From NCBI RefSeq assembly GCF_024586915.1, contig NZ_JANBVS010000005.1:1-64000 (forward strand): a stretch of 64,000 nt of DNA, written 5' to 3'. The notes under the pieces were generated by a model. It had not been told where the DNA came from, ran no database searches, and worked only from the letters and a program-made list of their open reading frames with translations. The position numbers were made by a program, and so were the translations under genes. This DNA comes from Bradyrhizobium sp. SRS-191 (lineage in GTDB: Bacteria; Pseudomonadota; Alphaproteobacteria; Rhizobiales; Xanthobacteraceae). Shown in pieces: positions 29,058 to 45,579 of the stretch. Every line of letters begins with the position of its first letter. The first letter of the stretch is position 1.

Positions 29058-29591
29058 TTACTTCTTCTTGCCTTCCTTGCGGAAGATGAATTCACCCGCG
29101 TACTTCACACCCTTGCCCTTGTAGGGCTCCGGCGGCCGGTAGGCGCGGATTTCGGCGGCCACCTGGCCGACGCGCTGCGGGTCGATGCCCGTGATCGTGA
29201 TCTCGGTCGGCTTCGGCACGGCGATCGTGATGCCTTCCGGGATCTGGTAGACGACGTCGTGGCTGTAGCCGAGCGCGAGCTGCAGGTTCTTGCCCTGCAT
29301 CGCGGCGCGGTAGCCGACGCCGGTGATCTCGAGCTTCTTCTCGAAGCCCTTGGTGACGCCTTCGACCAGATTCGCGATCTGGGCGCGGGCGGTGCCGTAG
29401 AGCGAGCGCGCGCGCTTGGTCTCGGCGCGCGGGGCAACCTTGACCTGGCCGTTCTCGAACTTCACTTCGACGTCGTCATGGACGAGGAACTGAAGCTGGC
29501 CCTTCGGGCCCTTCATCTTGACGGTCTGACCGTCGACGGTGGCGGTCACACCGGACGGCACCGTCACAGGCTTCTTGCCAATACGTGACAT
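29058..29591 (-). CDS. rplF: 50S ribosomal protein L6
   Basis: The 177-residue uL6 starts MSRIGKKPV and contains the two tandem domains of the family. The second ends in [16 protein letters not shown], the near-universal L6 signature. It lies by the sarcin-ricin loop and affects factor binding. The gene is between rpsH and rplR with 13-base and 11-base gaps. Confidence 0.98.
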   Translation of the reverse strand: MSRIGKKPVTVPSGVTATVDGQTVKMKGPKGQLQFLVHDDVEVKFENGQVKVAPRAETKRARSLYGTARAQIANLVEGVTKGFEKKLEITGVGYRAAMQGKNLQLALGYSHDVVYQIPEGITIAVPKPTEITITGIDPQRVGQVAAEIRAYRPPEPYKGKGVKYAGEFIFRKEGKKK

Positions 29592-29604
29592 GGCTCAATC
29601 CTTC

Positions 29605-30003
29605 TTAGAACACCGTGAAGAGAACTTCACCGCCGACATTCGCGTCACGCGCGCTATGGTCGGCCATGATTCCCTTCGGCGTCGACAAAACAGAAATTCC
29701 GAGCCCGTTGTTCACGCGCGGCAGGTTCTTCACCGAGGTGTAGACGCGCCGGCCGGGCTTGGAGACGCGCTCGATCTCGCGGATCACGGGCTCGCCGTCG
29801 AAATACTTCAGCTCGATCTCGATCTCGCTGCGGCCCGACGGATGCTCCATCGTGGCATAGCCACGGATGTAGCCCTCGGACTTCAGCACTTCGAGCACGC
29901 TGGCGCGCATCTTCGAGCCGGGGGTCGTGACCTTCGACTTCGAGCGCATCTGCGCGTTGCGGATGCGGGTGATCAGATCGCTGATGGGATCGTGCGTTGA
30001 CAT
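29605..30003 (-). CDS. rpsH: 30S ribosomal protein S8
   Basis: The 132-residue uS8 carries [16 protein letters not shown] at the start and the C-terminal signature [17 protein letters not shown]. It binds helix 21 of 16S rRNA. In E. coli it also represses the spc operon by binding mRNA near rplE; no equivalent site was identified here. Confidence 0.98.
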   Translation of the reverse strand: MSTHDPISDLITRIRNAQMRSKSKVTTPGSKMRASVLEVLKSEGYIRGYATMEHPSGRSEIEIELKYFDGEPVIREIERVSKPGRRVYTSVKNLPRVNNGLGISVLSTPKGIMADHSARDANVGGEVLFTVF

Positions 30004-30015
30004 GTTCGACCCTCC

Positions 30016-30321
30016 TTACCAGCTCGACTTCACGAGGCCCGGAACCAGGCCCTTGGATCCGAGCTCGCGCAGCGCGATGCGGCTCAGCTTGTTCTTGCGG
30101 TAGTTCGACCGCGGACGGCCCGTCAGCTCGCACCGGTTGCGGATGCGGGTGGTCGACGAGTTGCGCGGCATTTCCGCCAGCTTCAGGGTCGCGGCGAAGC
30201 GCTCCTCCATCGGCTTTTCCTTGTCGGCGATGATCGCCTTCAACCTGGCGCGCTTCGGGGCGGCGTTCTTCGCCATCCGCTTGCGCCGGTTGTTCTTCTC
30301 GACTGAACTCTTCTTTGCCAT
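30016..30321 (-). CDS. rpsN: 30S ribosomal protein S14, zinc-free long form
   Basis: The 101-residue uS14 has a single cysteine in [11 protein letters not shown], so it lacks the four zinc ligands of the short form. The length also fits the zinc-independent long type. The ending [24 protein letters not shown] is characteristic. It sits in the 30S head. It lies between rplE and rpsH. Confidence 0.97.
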   Translation of the reverse strand: MAKKSSVEKNNRRKRMAKNAAPKRARLKAIIADKEKPMEERFAATLKLAEMPRNSSTTRIRNRCELTGRPRSNYRKNKLSRIALRELGSKGLVPGLVKSSW

Positions 30322-30367
30322 GCTTGGCTCCTGGGTATCCGCGTTTGAGAAGCTTTAAGTCAGCTGC

Positions 30368-30917
<550 letters not shown>

Positions 30918-30925
<8 letters not shown>

Positions 30926-31232
30926 CGATCTCAACTCCCGAGCTCTTGGCAACGCGGACCTTCTTGCCGTCCGCCTGAATCTTGAATCCGATGCGCGTCG
31001 GCTTGCCGTCCTTGCCGACGTAAGCGACGTTGGACAGGTTGATCGGCGCTTCCTTGGTGACGATGCCGCCTTCCTGGTTCTGCGTCTGCTTCTGGTGACG
31101 CTTGACCAGGTTGATGCCGCGCACGAGCGCCGTGCCGGCGTCCGGACGCACTTCGAACACCTCGCCGGTGCGACCCTTGTCGCGGCCGGTCAGGACGATC
31201 ACCTTGTCGCCCTTGCGGATCTTCGCAGCCAT
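30918..31232 (-). CDS. rplX: 50S ribosomal protein L24
   Basis: The 104-residue uL24 starts [20 protein letters not shown], containing the KOW motif, and continues [13 protein letters not shown]. It initiates large-subunit assembly. Its ATG overlaps the rplN stop by one base and its end overlaps the rplE start, so the three genes are tightly coupled. The frame is open far upstream, but that part is antisense or out of frame to rplN. Confidence 0.97.
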
Positions 31233-31600
31233 CACAGCACCTCCGGCGCGAGCGAAATGATCTTCATGTGGTTCTTGGCGCGCAGCTCGCGCGGCACCGG
31301 CCCGAAGATACGGGTGCCGACCGGCTCCGACTGGTTGTTGATCAGGACGGCCGCGTTGCGGTCGAAGCGGATCACCGAGCCGTCGGCGCGGCGGATGTCC
31401 TTGCGGACGCGCACCACGACGGCCTTCATGACGTCGCCCTTCTTCACCTTGCCACGCGGAATGGCTTCCTTGATCGACACCACGATGATGTCGCCGACGG
31501 TGGCATAGCGGCGCTTCGAGCCGCCCAGCACCTTGATACACATAACACGGCGTGCGCCGGAATTATCGGCCACGTCGAGGTTGGTCTGCATCTGAATCAT
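31232..31600 (-). CDS. rplN: 50S ribosomal protein L14
   Basis: The 122-residue uL14 begins [27 protein letters not shown], the family hallmark, and ends ISLAPEVL. It forms part of the intersubunit surface. A 100-base spacer separates it from rpsQ, longer than its neighbours have. Confidence 0.98.
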   Translation of the reverse strand: MIQMQTNLDVADNSGARRVMCIKVLGGSKRRYATVGDIIVVSIKEAIPRGKVKKGDVMKAVVVRVRKDIRRADGSVIRFDRNAAVLINNQSEPVGTRIFGPVPRELRAKNHMKIISLAPEVL

Positions 31601-31700
31601 TGATGCACCTCGTCCTCTTCATCTGCTGCGCAGGAAAGCTGCGCCTTTTATGATCCCGAAAGCGAAACCGGCCCCTTCGATCAGGGCCGTGTCTCCCGAC

Positions 31701-31949
31701 TCAGGCGGTTTTCTTATGCTCTCCGCGGACCACGGTCCAGCGCTTGAGCTTGGAGATCGGCTTGCTCTCCTCGATCCACACCATGTCGCCCGGCTTGAAC
31801 TCGTTGCTCTCGTCGTGAGCATGGTAGTTCTTCGAGCGGCGGATGGTCTTCTTGTAGATCGGGTGGGTGAAGCGCCGGTCGACGCGCACGACCACGGTCT
31901 TGGCCTGCTTGTCGCTGACGACCACGCCCTGGAGGGTCCGTTTCGGCAT
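31701..31949 (-). CDS. rpsQ: 30S ribosomal protein S17
   Basis: The 82-residue uS17 starts [21 protein letters not shown] at 31949; upstream in-frame sequence overlaps rpmC and is not part of the protein. The OB-fold includes [18 protein letters not shown] and ends in LKRWTVVRG. It binds the 5' domain of 16S rRNA early in assembly. Confidence 0.97.
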   Translation of the reverse strand: MPKRTLQGVVVSDKQAKTVVVRVDRRFTHPIYKKTIRRSKNYHAHDESNEFKPGDMVWIEESKPISKLKRWTVVRGEHKKTA

Positions 31950-31959
31950 GTCGAGCCTC

Positions 31960-32166
31960 TTACTTCGTCTTGGCGCGCTGCTGCGCGGCGATGGTCTTGA
32001 TACGGGCGATGTCGCGGCGCGCCTCACGCAGGCGGGCGGTATTCTCCAGCTGCCCGGTGGCGCGCTGGAAGCGCAGGTTGAAGCGCTCCTTCTTCAGATT
32101 GACGATCGCATCGTCCATCTGGTCCGGGCTCATCGCGCGAATGTCGGCAATCTTCATCTCGGCCAT
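31960..32166 (-). CDS. rpmC: 50S ribosomal protein L29
   Basis: The 68-residue uL29 starts [17 protein letters not shown]. Two in-frame ATGs lie at 32172 and 32166. The second has the proper eight-base spacing after GGAG, so it is chosen; the first would overlap the rplP stop. The two-helix protein carries [20 protein letters not shown] and lies at the tunnel exit next to L23. Confidence 0.95.
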   Translation of the reverse strand: MAEMKIADIRAMSPDQMDDAIVNLKKERFNLRFQRATGQLENTARLREARRDIARIKTIAAQQRAKTK

Positions 32167-32171
32167 GACCA

Positions 32172-32585
32172 TTACTCCGCAATGCGTTCGACGAAGCGCG
32201 TCTTGATCGGCAGCTTGGCAGCGGCCAGGGTCAGCGCCTCGCGCGCGATCTGGTTGCTGACGCCGTCGATCTCGAACATCACCCGGCCCGGCTTGACGCG
32301 GGCCACCCACAATTCCGGCGAGCCCTTGCCGGAGCCCATGCGGACTTCGGCCGGCTTTTTCGACACCGGCAGATCCGGGAACACCCGGATCCAGACGCGG
32401 CCCGCGCGCTTCATGTGACGGGTCAGCGCACGACGGGCGGCCTCGATCTGGCGCGCGGTGACGCGATCCGGCTCCATCGCCTTCAGCCCGAACTGGCCGA
32501 AGGCCAGCGTTGCGCCCGAGGACGCAACGCCGTGGATACGGCCCTTATGCGCCTTTCGGAACTTGGTCTTCTTTGGTTGCATCAT
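32172..32585 (-). CDS. rplP: 50S ribosomal protein L16
   Basis: The 137-residue uL16 begins [19 protein letters not shown] and contains [18 protein letters not shown], the loop near the A-site tRNA. It is needed for peptidyl transferase assembly. It ends at the rpmC start and follows rpsC by 40 bases. Confidence 0.98.
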   Translation of the reverse strand: MMQPKKTKFRKAHKGRIHGVASSGATLAFGQFGLKAMEPDRVTARQIEAARRALTRHMKRAGRVWIRVFPDLPVSKKPAEVRMGSGKGSPELWVARVKPGRVMFEIDGVSNQIAREALTLAAAKLPIKTRFVERIAE

Positions 32586-32625
32586 GGCTTTGAGCCCTCA
32601 AACCTGTCTTGTCGCGGCTGAACGA

Positions 32626-33336
<711 letters not shown>

Positions 33337-33358
33337 CGTATTCTCCCAGCGCCCGACT

Positions 33359-33739
33359 TTACGCGCTCGCCTCGACCTGACGAACAATGATCGTCAGCTG
33401 CGAGAACGGTTTGAAAACTCGGCCCGAACGGCCGCGGCCGCGCGGCGAGAAACGCTTCATCACGATTCCCTTGCCGACGAAAGCCTGCGAGACGACGAGA
33501 TCGTCGACTTCGAGCTCGTGGTTGTTCTCGGCATTGGCGATCGCCGATTCCAGGCACTTCTTGACGTCGACCGCAATCCGCTTGCGCGAGAACTGCAGGT
33601 CGGCGAGGGCTGCCGACGCCTTGCGGCCGCGGATCATCTGCGCCACCAGGTTCAGCTTCTGCGGGCTCACCCGAAGCATCCGGGCCACAGCCTTGGCCTC
33701 GTTGTCGGGGAGGCTCCGTTCGCGCTTTGGTTTGCTCAT
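33359..33739 (-). CDS. rplV: 50S ribosomal protein L22
   Basis: The 126-residue uL22 shows [19 protein letters not shown], the hairpin [20 protein letters not shown] that reaches the exit tunnel, and the IIVRQ end. No macrolide-resistance-like deletion is seen in the tunnel hairpin. It lies between rpsS and rpsC. Confidence 0.97.
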   Translation of the reverse strand: MSKPKRERSLPDNEAKAVARMLRVSPQKLNLVAQMIRGRKASAALADLQFSRKRIAVDVKKCLESAIANAENNHELEVDDLVVSQAFVGKGIVMKRFSPRGRGRSGRVFKPFSQLTIIVRQVEASA

Positions 33740-33749
33740 CGCTTAATCC

Positions 33750-34028
33750 TCAAGCCTTCTTGGCTTTCTTATCGCCCGAATGGCCGTGGAAGGTGCGGGT
33801 CGGCGAAAACTCGCCGAACTTGTGACCGACCATCTCTTCGTTGATCGCCACCGGCACATGCTTCTGGCCGTTGTAGACGCCGAACGTCAGGCCGACGAAC
33901 TGCGGCAGGATGGTCGAGCGGCGGCTCCAGATCTTGATGACGTCGTGACGGCCGGACGCGCGCGCCGCATCTGCCTTCTTGAGCAGCGACGCCTCGACGA
34001 ACGGGCCTTTCCAGACTGAACGAACCAT
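33750..34028 (-). CDS. rpsS: 30S ribosomal protein S19
   Basis: The 92-residue uS19 starts [20 protein letters not shown] and has [16 protein letters not shown] and [11 protein letters not shown]. It lies in the 30S head beside S13. Spacing to rplB is 12 bases and to rplV 10 bases. Confidence 0.98.
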   Translation of the reverse strand: MVRSVWKGPFVEASLLKKADAARASGRHDVIKIWSRRSTILPQFVGLTFGVYNGQKHVPVAINEEMVGHKFGEFSPTRTFHGHSGDKKAKKA

Positions 34029-34040
34029 GTCCGTCGTTCC

Positions 34041-34874
34041 TTACTTCTTCCGCTTGTGGCGGCTCAAGAGAATGAATTTGTCGGTCGACTTGTTGGTGCG
34101 GGTCTTCTTGCCCTTGGTAGGCTTGCCCCACGGAGTGACCGGGTGACGACCGCCGGAGGTACGGCCTTCGCCGCCGCCGTGCGGATGGTCGATCGGGTTC
34201 ATCGCGACACCGCGGTTGTGCGGGCGACGGCCCATCCAACGCTTGCGGCCGGCCTTGCCGATCGAGGTGTTCATGTGGTCCGGGTTCGACACCGCACCGA
34301 TGGTGCCGCGGCAGCGACCGTGCACCAGACGCTGCTCGCCCGAGTTCAGGCGGACGATGACGTAGTCGTGGTCGCGGCCGACGAGCTGGGCATAGGTGCC
34401 GGCCGAACGGGCGAGCTGACCGCCCTTCCCGATCTTGACCTCGATGTTGTGCACGATCGTGCCGACCGGCATGTTGCCGAGCGGCATGACGTTGCCCGGC
34501 TTCACGTCGACATAGTTGCCCGCGACGATGGTGTCGCCCACCGCCAGGCGCTGCGGCGCCAGGATATAGGCGAGCTCGCCGTCCTGATACTTGATCAGGG
34601 CGATGAACGCGGTGCGGTTCGGATCATACTCCAGGCGCTCGACGGTCGCGGGGACGTCGATCTTGTCGCGCTTGAAGTCGACCGTGCGGTACGACTGCTT
34701 GTGGCCGCCGCCGAGGAAGCGAACCGTGATGCGGCCGGTGTTGTTGCGGCCGCCGCTCGACTGCTTGCCTTCGGTCAGAGCCTTGACCGGCTTGCCCTTG
34801 TACAGGGCCGAACGATCGACCATGACCAGCTGGCGCTGGCCCGGCGTCGTGGGGTTGAATGTCTTCAGTGCCAT
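34041..34874 (-). CDS. rplB: 50S ribosomal protein L2
   Basis: The 277-residue uL2 has the OB-fold and SH3-like domains and the C-terminal signature [17 protein letters not shown], with the conserved histidine near the peptidyl transferase centre. It is required for subunit association. The gene is 12 bases after rplW. Confidence 0.98.
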   Translation of the reverse strand: MALKTFNPTTPGQRQLVMVDRSALYKGKPVKALTEGKQSSGGRNNTGRITVRFLGGGHKQSYRTVDFKRDKIDVPATVERLEYDPNRTAFIALIKYQDGELAYILAPQRLAVGDTIVAGNYVDVKPGNVMPLGNMPVGTIVHNIEVKIGKGGQLARSAGTYAQLVGRDHDYVIVRLNSGEQRLVHGRCRGTIGAVSNPDHMNTSIGKAGRKRWMGRRPHNRGVAMNPIDHPHGGGEGRTSGGRHPVTPWGKPTKGKKTRTNKSTDKFILLSRHKRKK

Positions 34875-34886
34875 GGCAGCTCTGCC

Positions 34887-35186
34887 TTACAGTCCGGTGG
34901 TCACGTCGATGCGGTGGCCCTCTTCGAGGGTCACGATCGCGCGCTTGCTGTCCGATTGCGAACCGAAATTGCCGCGGAACACCTTGGTCTTGCCCTTGCG
35001 GACGAGCGTGTTCACGCTCTTGACCTTGACGTCGAACAGCTTCTCGATCGCTTCCTTGATCTGCGGCTTGGTCGCCTTGGCGGCCACCTTGAACAGAACC
35101 TTGTTCTGCTCGGAGGCGAACGTCGCCTTCTCGGTCACGACCGGCGCGATGATGATGTCGTAGTGGCGCGGATCGATGGTCTTCAT
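34887..35186 (-). CDS. rplW: 50S ribosomal protein L23
   Basis: The 99-residue uL23 has [39 protein letters not shown] and the flexible [12 protein letters not shown] loop. It docks trigger factor and the signal recognition particle at the tunnel exit. Its start overlaps the rplD stop by four bases (ATGA-type coupling). Confidence 0.98.
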   Translation of the reverse strand: MKTIDPRHYDIIIAPVVTEKATFASEQNKVLFKVAAKATKPQIKEAIEKLFDVKVKSVNTLVRKGKTKVFRGNFGSQSDSKRAIVTLEEGHRIDVTTGL

Positions 35187-35803
35187 TTGAAGCGCGCCTC
35201 CAGCGCATCGATCGCCGCCTTGGTCAGAACGAGCTTCTGCCGGCGGAGAATGTCATAGACGTTGATGCCCTGGATCGGCAGCACGTCCAGGTTCGGAATG
35301 TTGCGGGCCGCAGCGGCAAAGCCGTTGTGCAGCTCGGCGCCGTCGATGATCAGCGCGTTGGTCAGGCCGAGACCGGAGAAATGGCCGATCAGCGCCTTGG
35401 TCTTCGCCGCCTCGAGGGTGGCGTTCTCCAGGACGACCAGATCACCGTCCTTGGCCTTGGCCGATAGCGCATGCTTCAGCGCCAGCGCACGGACCTTCTT
35501 CGGCAGGTCGGTCGCATGCGAACGCACGACCGGACCGAAGGCGCGGCCACCGCCACGGAACTGCGGCACGCGGGCCGAGCCGTGACGAGCACCGCCGGTG
35601 CCCTTCTGCTTGTACATCTTCTTGCCGGTGCGCCAGATCTCGGCGCGGCCCTTGGCCTTATGGGTGCCGGCCTGACGCTTGTTCAGCTGCCACTGAACGC
35701 AACGCTGGATGATGTCGGCGCGCGGCTCGAGACCGAAGATGGCGTCGGACAGCTGGACCGAGCCGGCTTCCTTGCCCTCAAGCGTGGTGACTTTCAGTTC
35801 CAT
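35183..35803 (-). CDS. rplD: 50S ribosomal protein L4
   Basis: The 206-residue uL4 has the extended loop [29 protein letters not shown] segment (about residues 62-87) lining the exit tunnel. In E. coli L4 also represses the S10 operon. The gene abuts rplC directly (stop and start adjacent) and overlaps rplW by four bases. Confidence 0.97.
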   Translation of the reverse strand: MELKVTTLEGKEAGSVQLSDAIFGLEPRADIIQRCVQWQLNKRQAGTHKAKGRAEIWRTGKKMYKQKGTGGARHGSARVPQFRGGGRAFGPVVRSHATDLPKKVRALALKHALSAKAKDGDLVVLENATLEAAKTKALIGHFSGLGLTNALIIDGAELHNGFAAAARNIPNLDVLPIQGINVYDILRRQKLVLTKAAIDALEARFK

Positions 35804-36523
35804 TTATGCGCCCTCCTGCACGGCCGGCGCTTCGGCAGCCTGCTCACCCGCGACCTTGAACTTGCCGGGCTTCGGCGCTTCCTTCGGCAGCGGCTTCTTC
35901 ACGGCGTCGCGCACCGAGATCCAGCCACCCTTGGAGCCGGGCACCGCGCCTTCGACCAGGATCAGGCCGCGCTCGACGTCCGTCTGCACCACACGCAGGT
36001 TCAGCGTGGTGATGCGGTCGACGCCCATGTGACCGGGCATCTTCTTGTTCTTCCAGGTCTTGCCGGGGTCCTGACGGCCACCGGTCGAACCGATCGAACG
36101 GTGCGAGATCGACACACCGTGCGTGGCGCGCAGACCGCCGAAGTTCCAGCGCTTCATGCCGCCCGCGAAGCCCTTACCGACCGAGGTGCCGGTGACGTCG
36201 ACGAACTGGCCGACGACGAAGTGGTCGGCCTGGATCTCGGCGCCGACCGGGATCAGCGAGTCCTCGCTGACGCGGAATTCGGCGAGCTTGCGCTTCGGCT
36301 CGACCTTGGCGACCGCGAACTGGCCGCGCTCCGCCTTCGGCATGTAGACCGTCTTGCGGCTGCCGCTGCCGAGCTGCAGCGCGACGTAGCCGTTCTTCTC
36401 GGTGGTGCGATGACCGACCACCTGGCAATTGCCGAGCTTCAGCACGGTCACAGGGATATGCTCGCCGGTCTCCGTAAAGACCCGCGTCATCCCGACCTTT
36501 TGTGCGATCACTCCGGAGCGCAT
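35804..36523 (-). CDS. rplC: 50S ribosomal protein L3
   Basis: The 239-residue uL3 starts [20 protein letters not shown] and carries [15 protein letters not shown] and [21 protein letters not shown], the loop near the peptidyl transferase centre with the glutamine methylated by PrmB. The C-terminal extension of about 25 residues, rich in Pro, Lys and Ala, is typical of rhizobial L3. Confidence 0.97.
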   Translation of the reverse strand: MRSGVIAQKVGMTRVFTETGEHIPVTVLKLGNCQVVGHRTTEKNGYVALQLGSGSRKTVYMPKAERGQFAVAKVEPKRKLAEFRVSEDSLIPVGAEIQADHFVVGQFVDVTGTSVGKGFAGGMKRWNFGGLRATHGVSISHRSIGSTGGRQDPGKTWKNKKMPGHMGVDRITTLNLRVVQTDVERGLILVEGAVPGSKGGWISVRDAVKKPLPKEAPKPGKFKVAGEQAAEAPAVQEGA

Positions 36524-36580
36524 CGGCGTGCTTCCTGTTCTTCTCTATGTCCGCGATGAGGCGAACGTGAATCCAAAAAC

Positions 36581-36889
36581 TTAGAGCTTGATCTCGACGT
36601 CGACGCCGGCAGCCAGGTCGAGCTTCATGAGAGCATCGACGGTCTGCGGGGTCGGATCGACGATGTCGAGGAGACGCTTGTGGGTGCGCATCTCGAACTG
36701 CTCGCGGCTCTTCTTGTCGACGTGCGGCGAACGGTTGACGGTGAACTTTTCGATGCGGGTCGGCAGCGGAATGGGTCCGCGAACCTGCGCGCCGGTCCGT
36801 TTCGCCGTGTTGACGATCTCGCGCGTCGACGTATCGAGGATACGATGGTCAAACGCCTTGAGACGGATGCGGATATTTTGGCCGTTCAT
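36581..36889 (-). CDS. rpsJ: 30S ribosomal protein S10 (NusE)
   Basis: The 102-residue uS10 starts [19 protein letters not shown] at 36889; the longer in-frame start runs through a repeat and is rejected. It carries the [26 protein letters not shown] loop region. Besides the 30S head it acts as NusE in antitermination complexes with NusB and NusG. It is the first gene of the S10 cluster, 87 bases after tuf. Confidence 0.97.
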
Positions 36890-36899
36890 TGCCGTATCT

Positions 36900-36972
36900 T
36901 TCTTTGAGTAGTGAGTGGCGAGTAGCGAACGGCGAATGGATCTCCATTCGCCACCCGCCATTCCCTATTCGT
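36900..36972. repeat. GCGAATGG palindromic repeat between tuf and rpsJ
   Basis: GGCGAATGGATCTCCATTCGCC (36931-36952) is a perfect palindrome apart from its two-base centre. It is flanked by GTGGCGAGTAGCGAACG and GCCACCCGCCATTCCCTATTCG. The same words occur at 24203-24276. It occupies the whole spacer where the S10 leader would start. Confidence 0.6.
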
Positions 36973-36976
36973 GTTG

Positions 36977-38167
<1,191 letters not shown>

Positions 38168-38206
38168 TTGACTCTCCGTTCAGTCGCTAACTTGAGCTCG
38201 CGACAA

Positions 38207-40279
<2,073 letters not shown>

Positions 40280-40312
40280 GGATCTGTTCCCTGATTTCCG
40301 TTCGGGCCGCTG

Positions 40313-40813
<501 letters not shown>

Positions 40814-41185
40814 TTACTTCGGACGCTTCGCGCCGTACTTCGAACGACGCTGCTTACGGTTCTTGACGCCCTGGGTATCCAGCACGCCGCGGAGGATGTG
40901 GTAGCGCACGCCAGGCAAGTCCTTGACGCGGCCGCCGCGGATCATGACCACCGAGTGCTCCTGCAGGTTATGGCCTTCACCCGGGATGTAGCCGATCACC
41001 TCGAAGCCGTTGGTCAGGCGCACCTTGGCGACCTTACGAAGCGCCGAGTTCGGCTTCTTCGGGGTCGTGGTGTAGACGCGCGTGCAAACGCCACGCTTCT
41101 GCGGCGACTGCTGCAGCGCCGGCACCTTCTTGCGCGACTTCTGCACTTCGCGCGGATTTGCGATCAGCTGGTTGATCGTCGGCAT
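40814..41185 (-). CDS. rpsL: 30S ribosomal protein S12
   Basis: The 123-residue uS12 starts [17 protein letters not shown] at 41185; the frame is open upstream but not homologous. The decoding loops are in the streptomycin-sensitive form, with Lys43 in [14 protein letters not shown] and Lys88 in [13 protein letters not shown]. It is the first gene of the str operon. A candidate promoter lies about 400 bases upstream, leaving an unusually long leader. Confidence 0.98.
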   Translation of the reverse strand: MPTINQLIANPREVQKSRKKVPALQQSPQKRGVCTRVYTTTPKKPNSALRKVAKVRLTNGFEVIGYIPGEGHNLQEHSVVMIRGGRVKDLPGVRYHILRGVLDTQGVKNRKQRRSKYGAKRPK

Positions 41186-41590
41186 CTTGGCCTTCACCCT
41201 TCTCAACGTTCGCACGGAAACCGCGATGGATTTCCGCAAATTCTGTTCGAGGTTCCCCGCCTCACCCGGGCCGCATCGCGCGAAAACCCGCGCAAAACGA
41301 AATCGCGCCAACCATTCATCGCTGAACGGAAAGCGCTTGACGCCACAGAGGACCGCGATCACCACCCTTCAGCTTGCGCTGACAGCGGTCTACCGAGGTC
41401 ATGCATCCGAAATTGGTCTCAAGAGAACGAGCTCGAGAGATCTAAAATCGTTCTGGCATTGCCTAGCTATGATCGACAGCGTTTGAGCGGCATTCGTCGA
41501 GGTTGGTGCCCGTTCTGCCCTGTTCGGAGCCGTCCGGGTGATCCGTACCGACGCTGGCGAAGCTCACCGCCTGTCGTTGAGTGCGGGCCT
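41186..41590 (-). other. Long leader before rpsL
   Basis: About 405 bases between the candidate promoter and rpsL. No gene is supported on either strand: the open frames here lack SDs and recognisable domains. It may act in ribosomal protein autoregulation or antitermination, but no motif was recognised. Confidence 0.4.
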
Positions 41591-41617
41591 TTTATAAGCG
41601 GTAAATACCCAAGTCAA
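41591..41617 (-). promoter_or_regulatory. Candidate str-operon promoter
   Basis: On the minus strand TTGACT (41612-41617) and TATAAA (41591-41596) are separated by 15 bases in a locally AT-rich patch. Both hexamers are close to the sigma-70 consensus, though the spacer is short. It points toward rpsL. Confidence 0.5.
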
Positions 41618-41765
41618 GCAAAACGACGCCGCAGCACGCGCAATCCAGTCGTTTGTATGTCGGGTGCCCGCCACGCTGGGCCGACGCCGGGCAGCCGATA
41701 CCTGCAGCTTACCTATTCACTCAAGTAGACCAGTCAAGCCCCTGACGATGTTGAGAGATTGAGGT

Positions 41766-41913
41766 GCCGTAGGGTGGGCAAAGCAGCCGGCCCGAAGGGG
41801 CGGCAGCGTGCCCACCATCTCACCGCAATGAATGCCGCCCGACGGTGGGCACGGCGCGGCCGACAGCTCGGGCGCGGAGACGGCACGGCCGCGCCTTTGC
41901 CCACCCTGCGGCC
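41766..41913. repeat. GTAGGGTGGGCAAAG inverted-repeat element, copy 5
   Basis: The left arm GCCGTAGGGTGGGCAAAGC and the right arm GCGCCTTTGCCCACCCTGCGGC are inverted, with GTGCCCACC/GGTGGGCAC inside. It lies between the str promoter and the FAD oxidoreductase gene. Confidence 0.8.
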
Positions 41914-43167
41914 TCTCCGATTCTCCGTTCACCCTCCGCAACGATCTGAAACAGGGCGGCTAAGGCTTTGTTCGGCTTTAGGAGCCAAGGATGGCGCGAC
42001 GAAGAGACGCCGCATGCCCCACTATACCGACATCGCGATCATCGGCGGCGGACTGGCCGGTTCGATCACGGCGGCCATGCTGGGGCGTGCCGGCATTGCG
42101 GCGATTCTGGTCGATCCCCACGCGGTTTACCCGCCGGACTTCCGAATCGAGAAGATCTCGGGCGTCGAGCAGATCGCGCGGTTCCGGCGCACCGGGACGG
42201 CGGACAAGGCGCTGCGGGGCGCGACGCTCACGGCCGAGAATTGGATCGCCCGATTCGGCTACGTCCTCGACAAGGCGCCGGTGCACCAATACGGCATCCG
42301 CTACGACGCGCTGGTCGCCGGCGTGCGGGAGGAGATCCCGGCGCCGATCCTGCGAATCGTAGCCAAGGCCACCGCGATCACCCCGGGAGACGATCGCCAG
42401 TCCGTCGTCCTCTCCACCGGCGAGTCGATCTCCGCCCGGCTGGTCGTGCTCGCCAACGGTCTGAATGTCGGCCTGCGGCATCAGCTGGGAATCACCCGGA
42501 CGATCACCAGCCCGGCCCATTCGATCTCGGTCGGCTTCGATCTGGAGCCGGTCGGCCGCCCGGCCTTCCCGTTCCCGGCCATGACCTATTTCCAGGAGCG
42601 GGCGAACGCTCGGGTGCCCTACGTCACCCTGTTTCCGATCGGCGAGCGGATGCGCGCCAACCTGTTCGCGTATCGGGAGGTTGACGATCCCTGTGTCCGC
42701 GCAGTGCGGCGCAGTCCGGCCGAGACGCTGGACGCCGCCCTGCCCGGCCTCAAGCGGATCACCGGTGCTTACGCTGTGACCGGCGAGGTCAAGGTCCGGC
42801 CGGCCGACCTCATCGTCAACAGCGGCCAACGCATGCCCGGCGTGGTGCTGGTCGGCGATGCCTTCTGCACCACCTGCCCGGTGACCGGCACCGGCTCCGA
42901 CAAGGTGTTCACGGACGTCGAGCGCCTGTGCAACGTCCACATCCCGCGCTGGCTGGCGACCGACGGCATGAGCGAAGGCAAGATCGCCGCGTTCTATGAC
43001 GACCCGGTCAAGGCCGCCTGCGATGCGTGGTCGTTGGACAAGGCCTGGCGCTTCCGCGATGTCTCGATCGGCAGTGGCCCCTATTGGCTGGCGCAGCGCT
43101 GGGCGCGCTTTGCGGTCTCACTGGGCCGCGGCGTGCGGCACCGGCTGGCGAGCACACCGCTCCACGC

Positions 43168-45492
<2,325 letters not shown>

Positions 45493-45579
45493 GCAACCAA
45501 CCGAAGCAGCGCGGCCGACGAGAGCGCCGGCCTTGCGCGTCAGGCATTTAACATCTGCACAGCGCCGCGGCCAGCGTCC

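Noticed and set aside
41082..41486. A small plus-strand gene in the rpsL leader
   Set aside because: It begins inside rpsL antisense, has no SD and no similarity I recognise.
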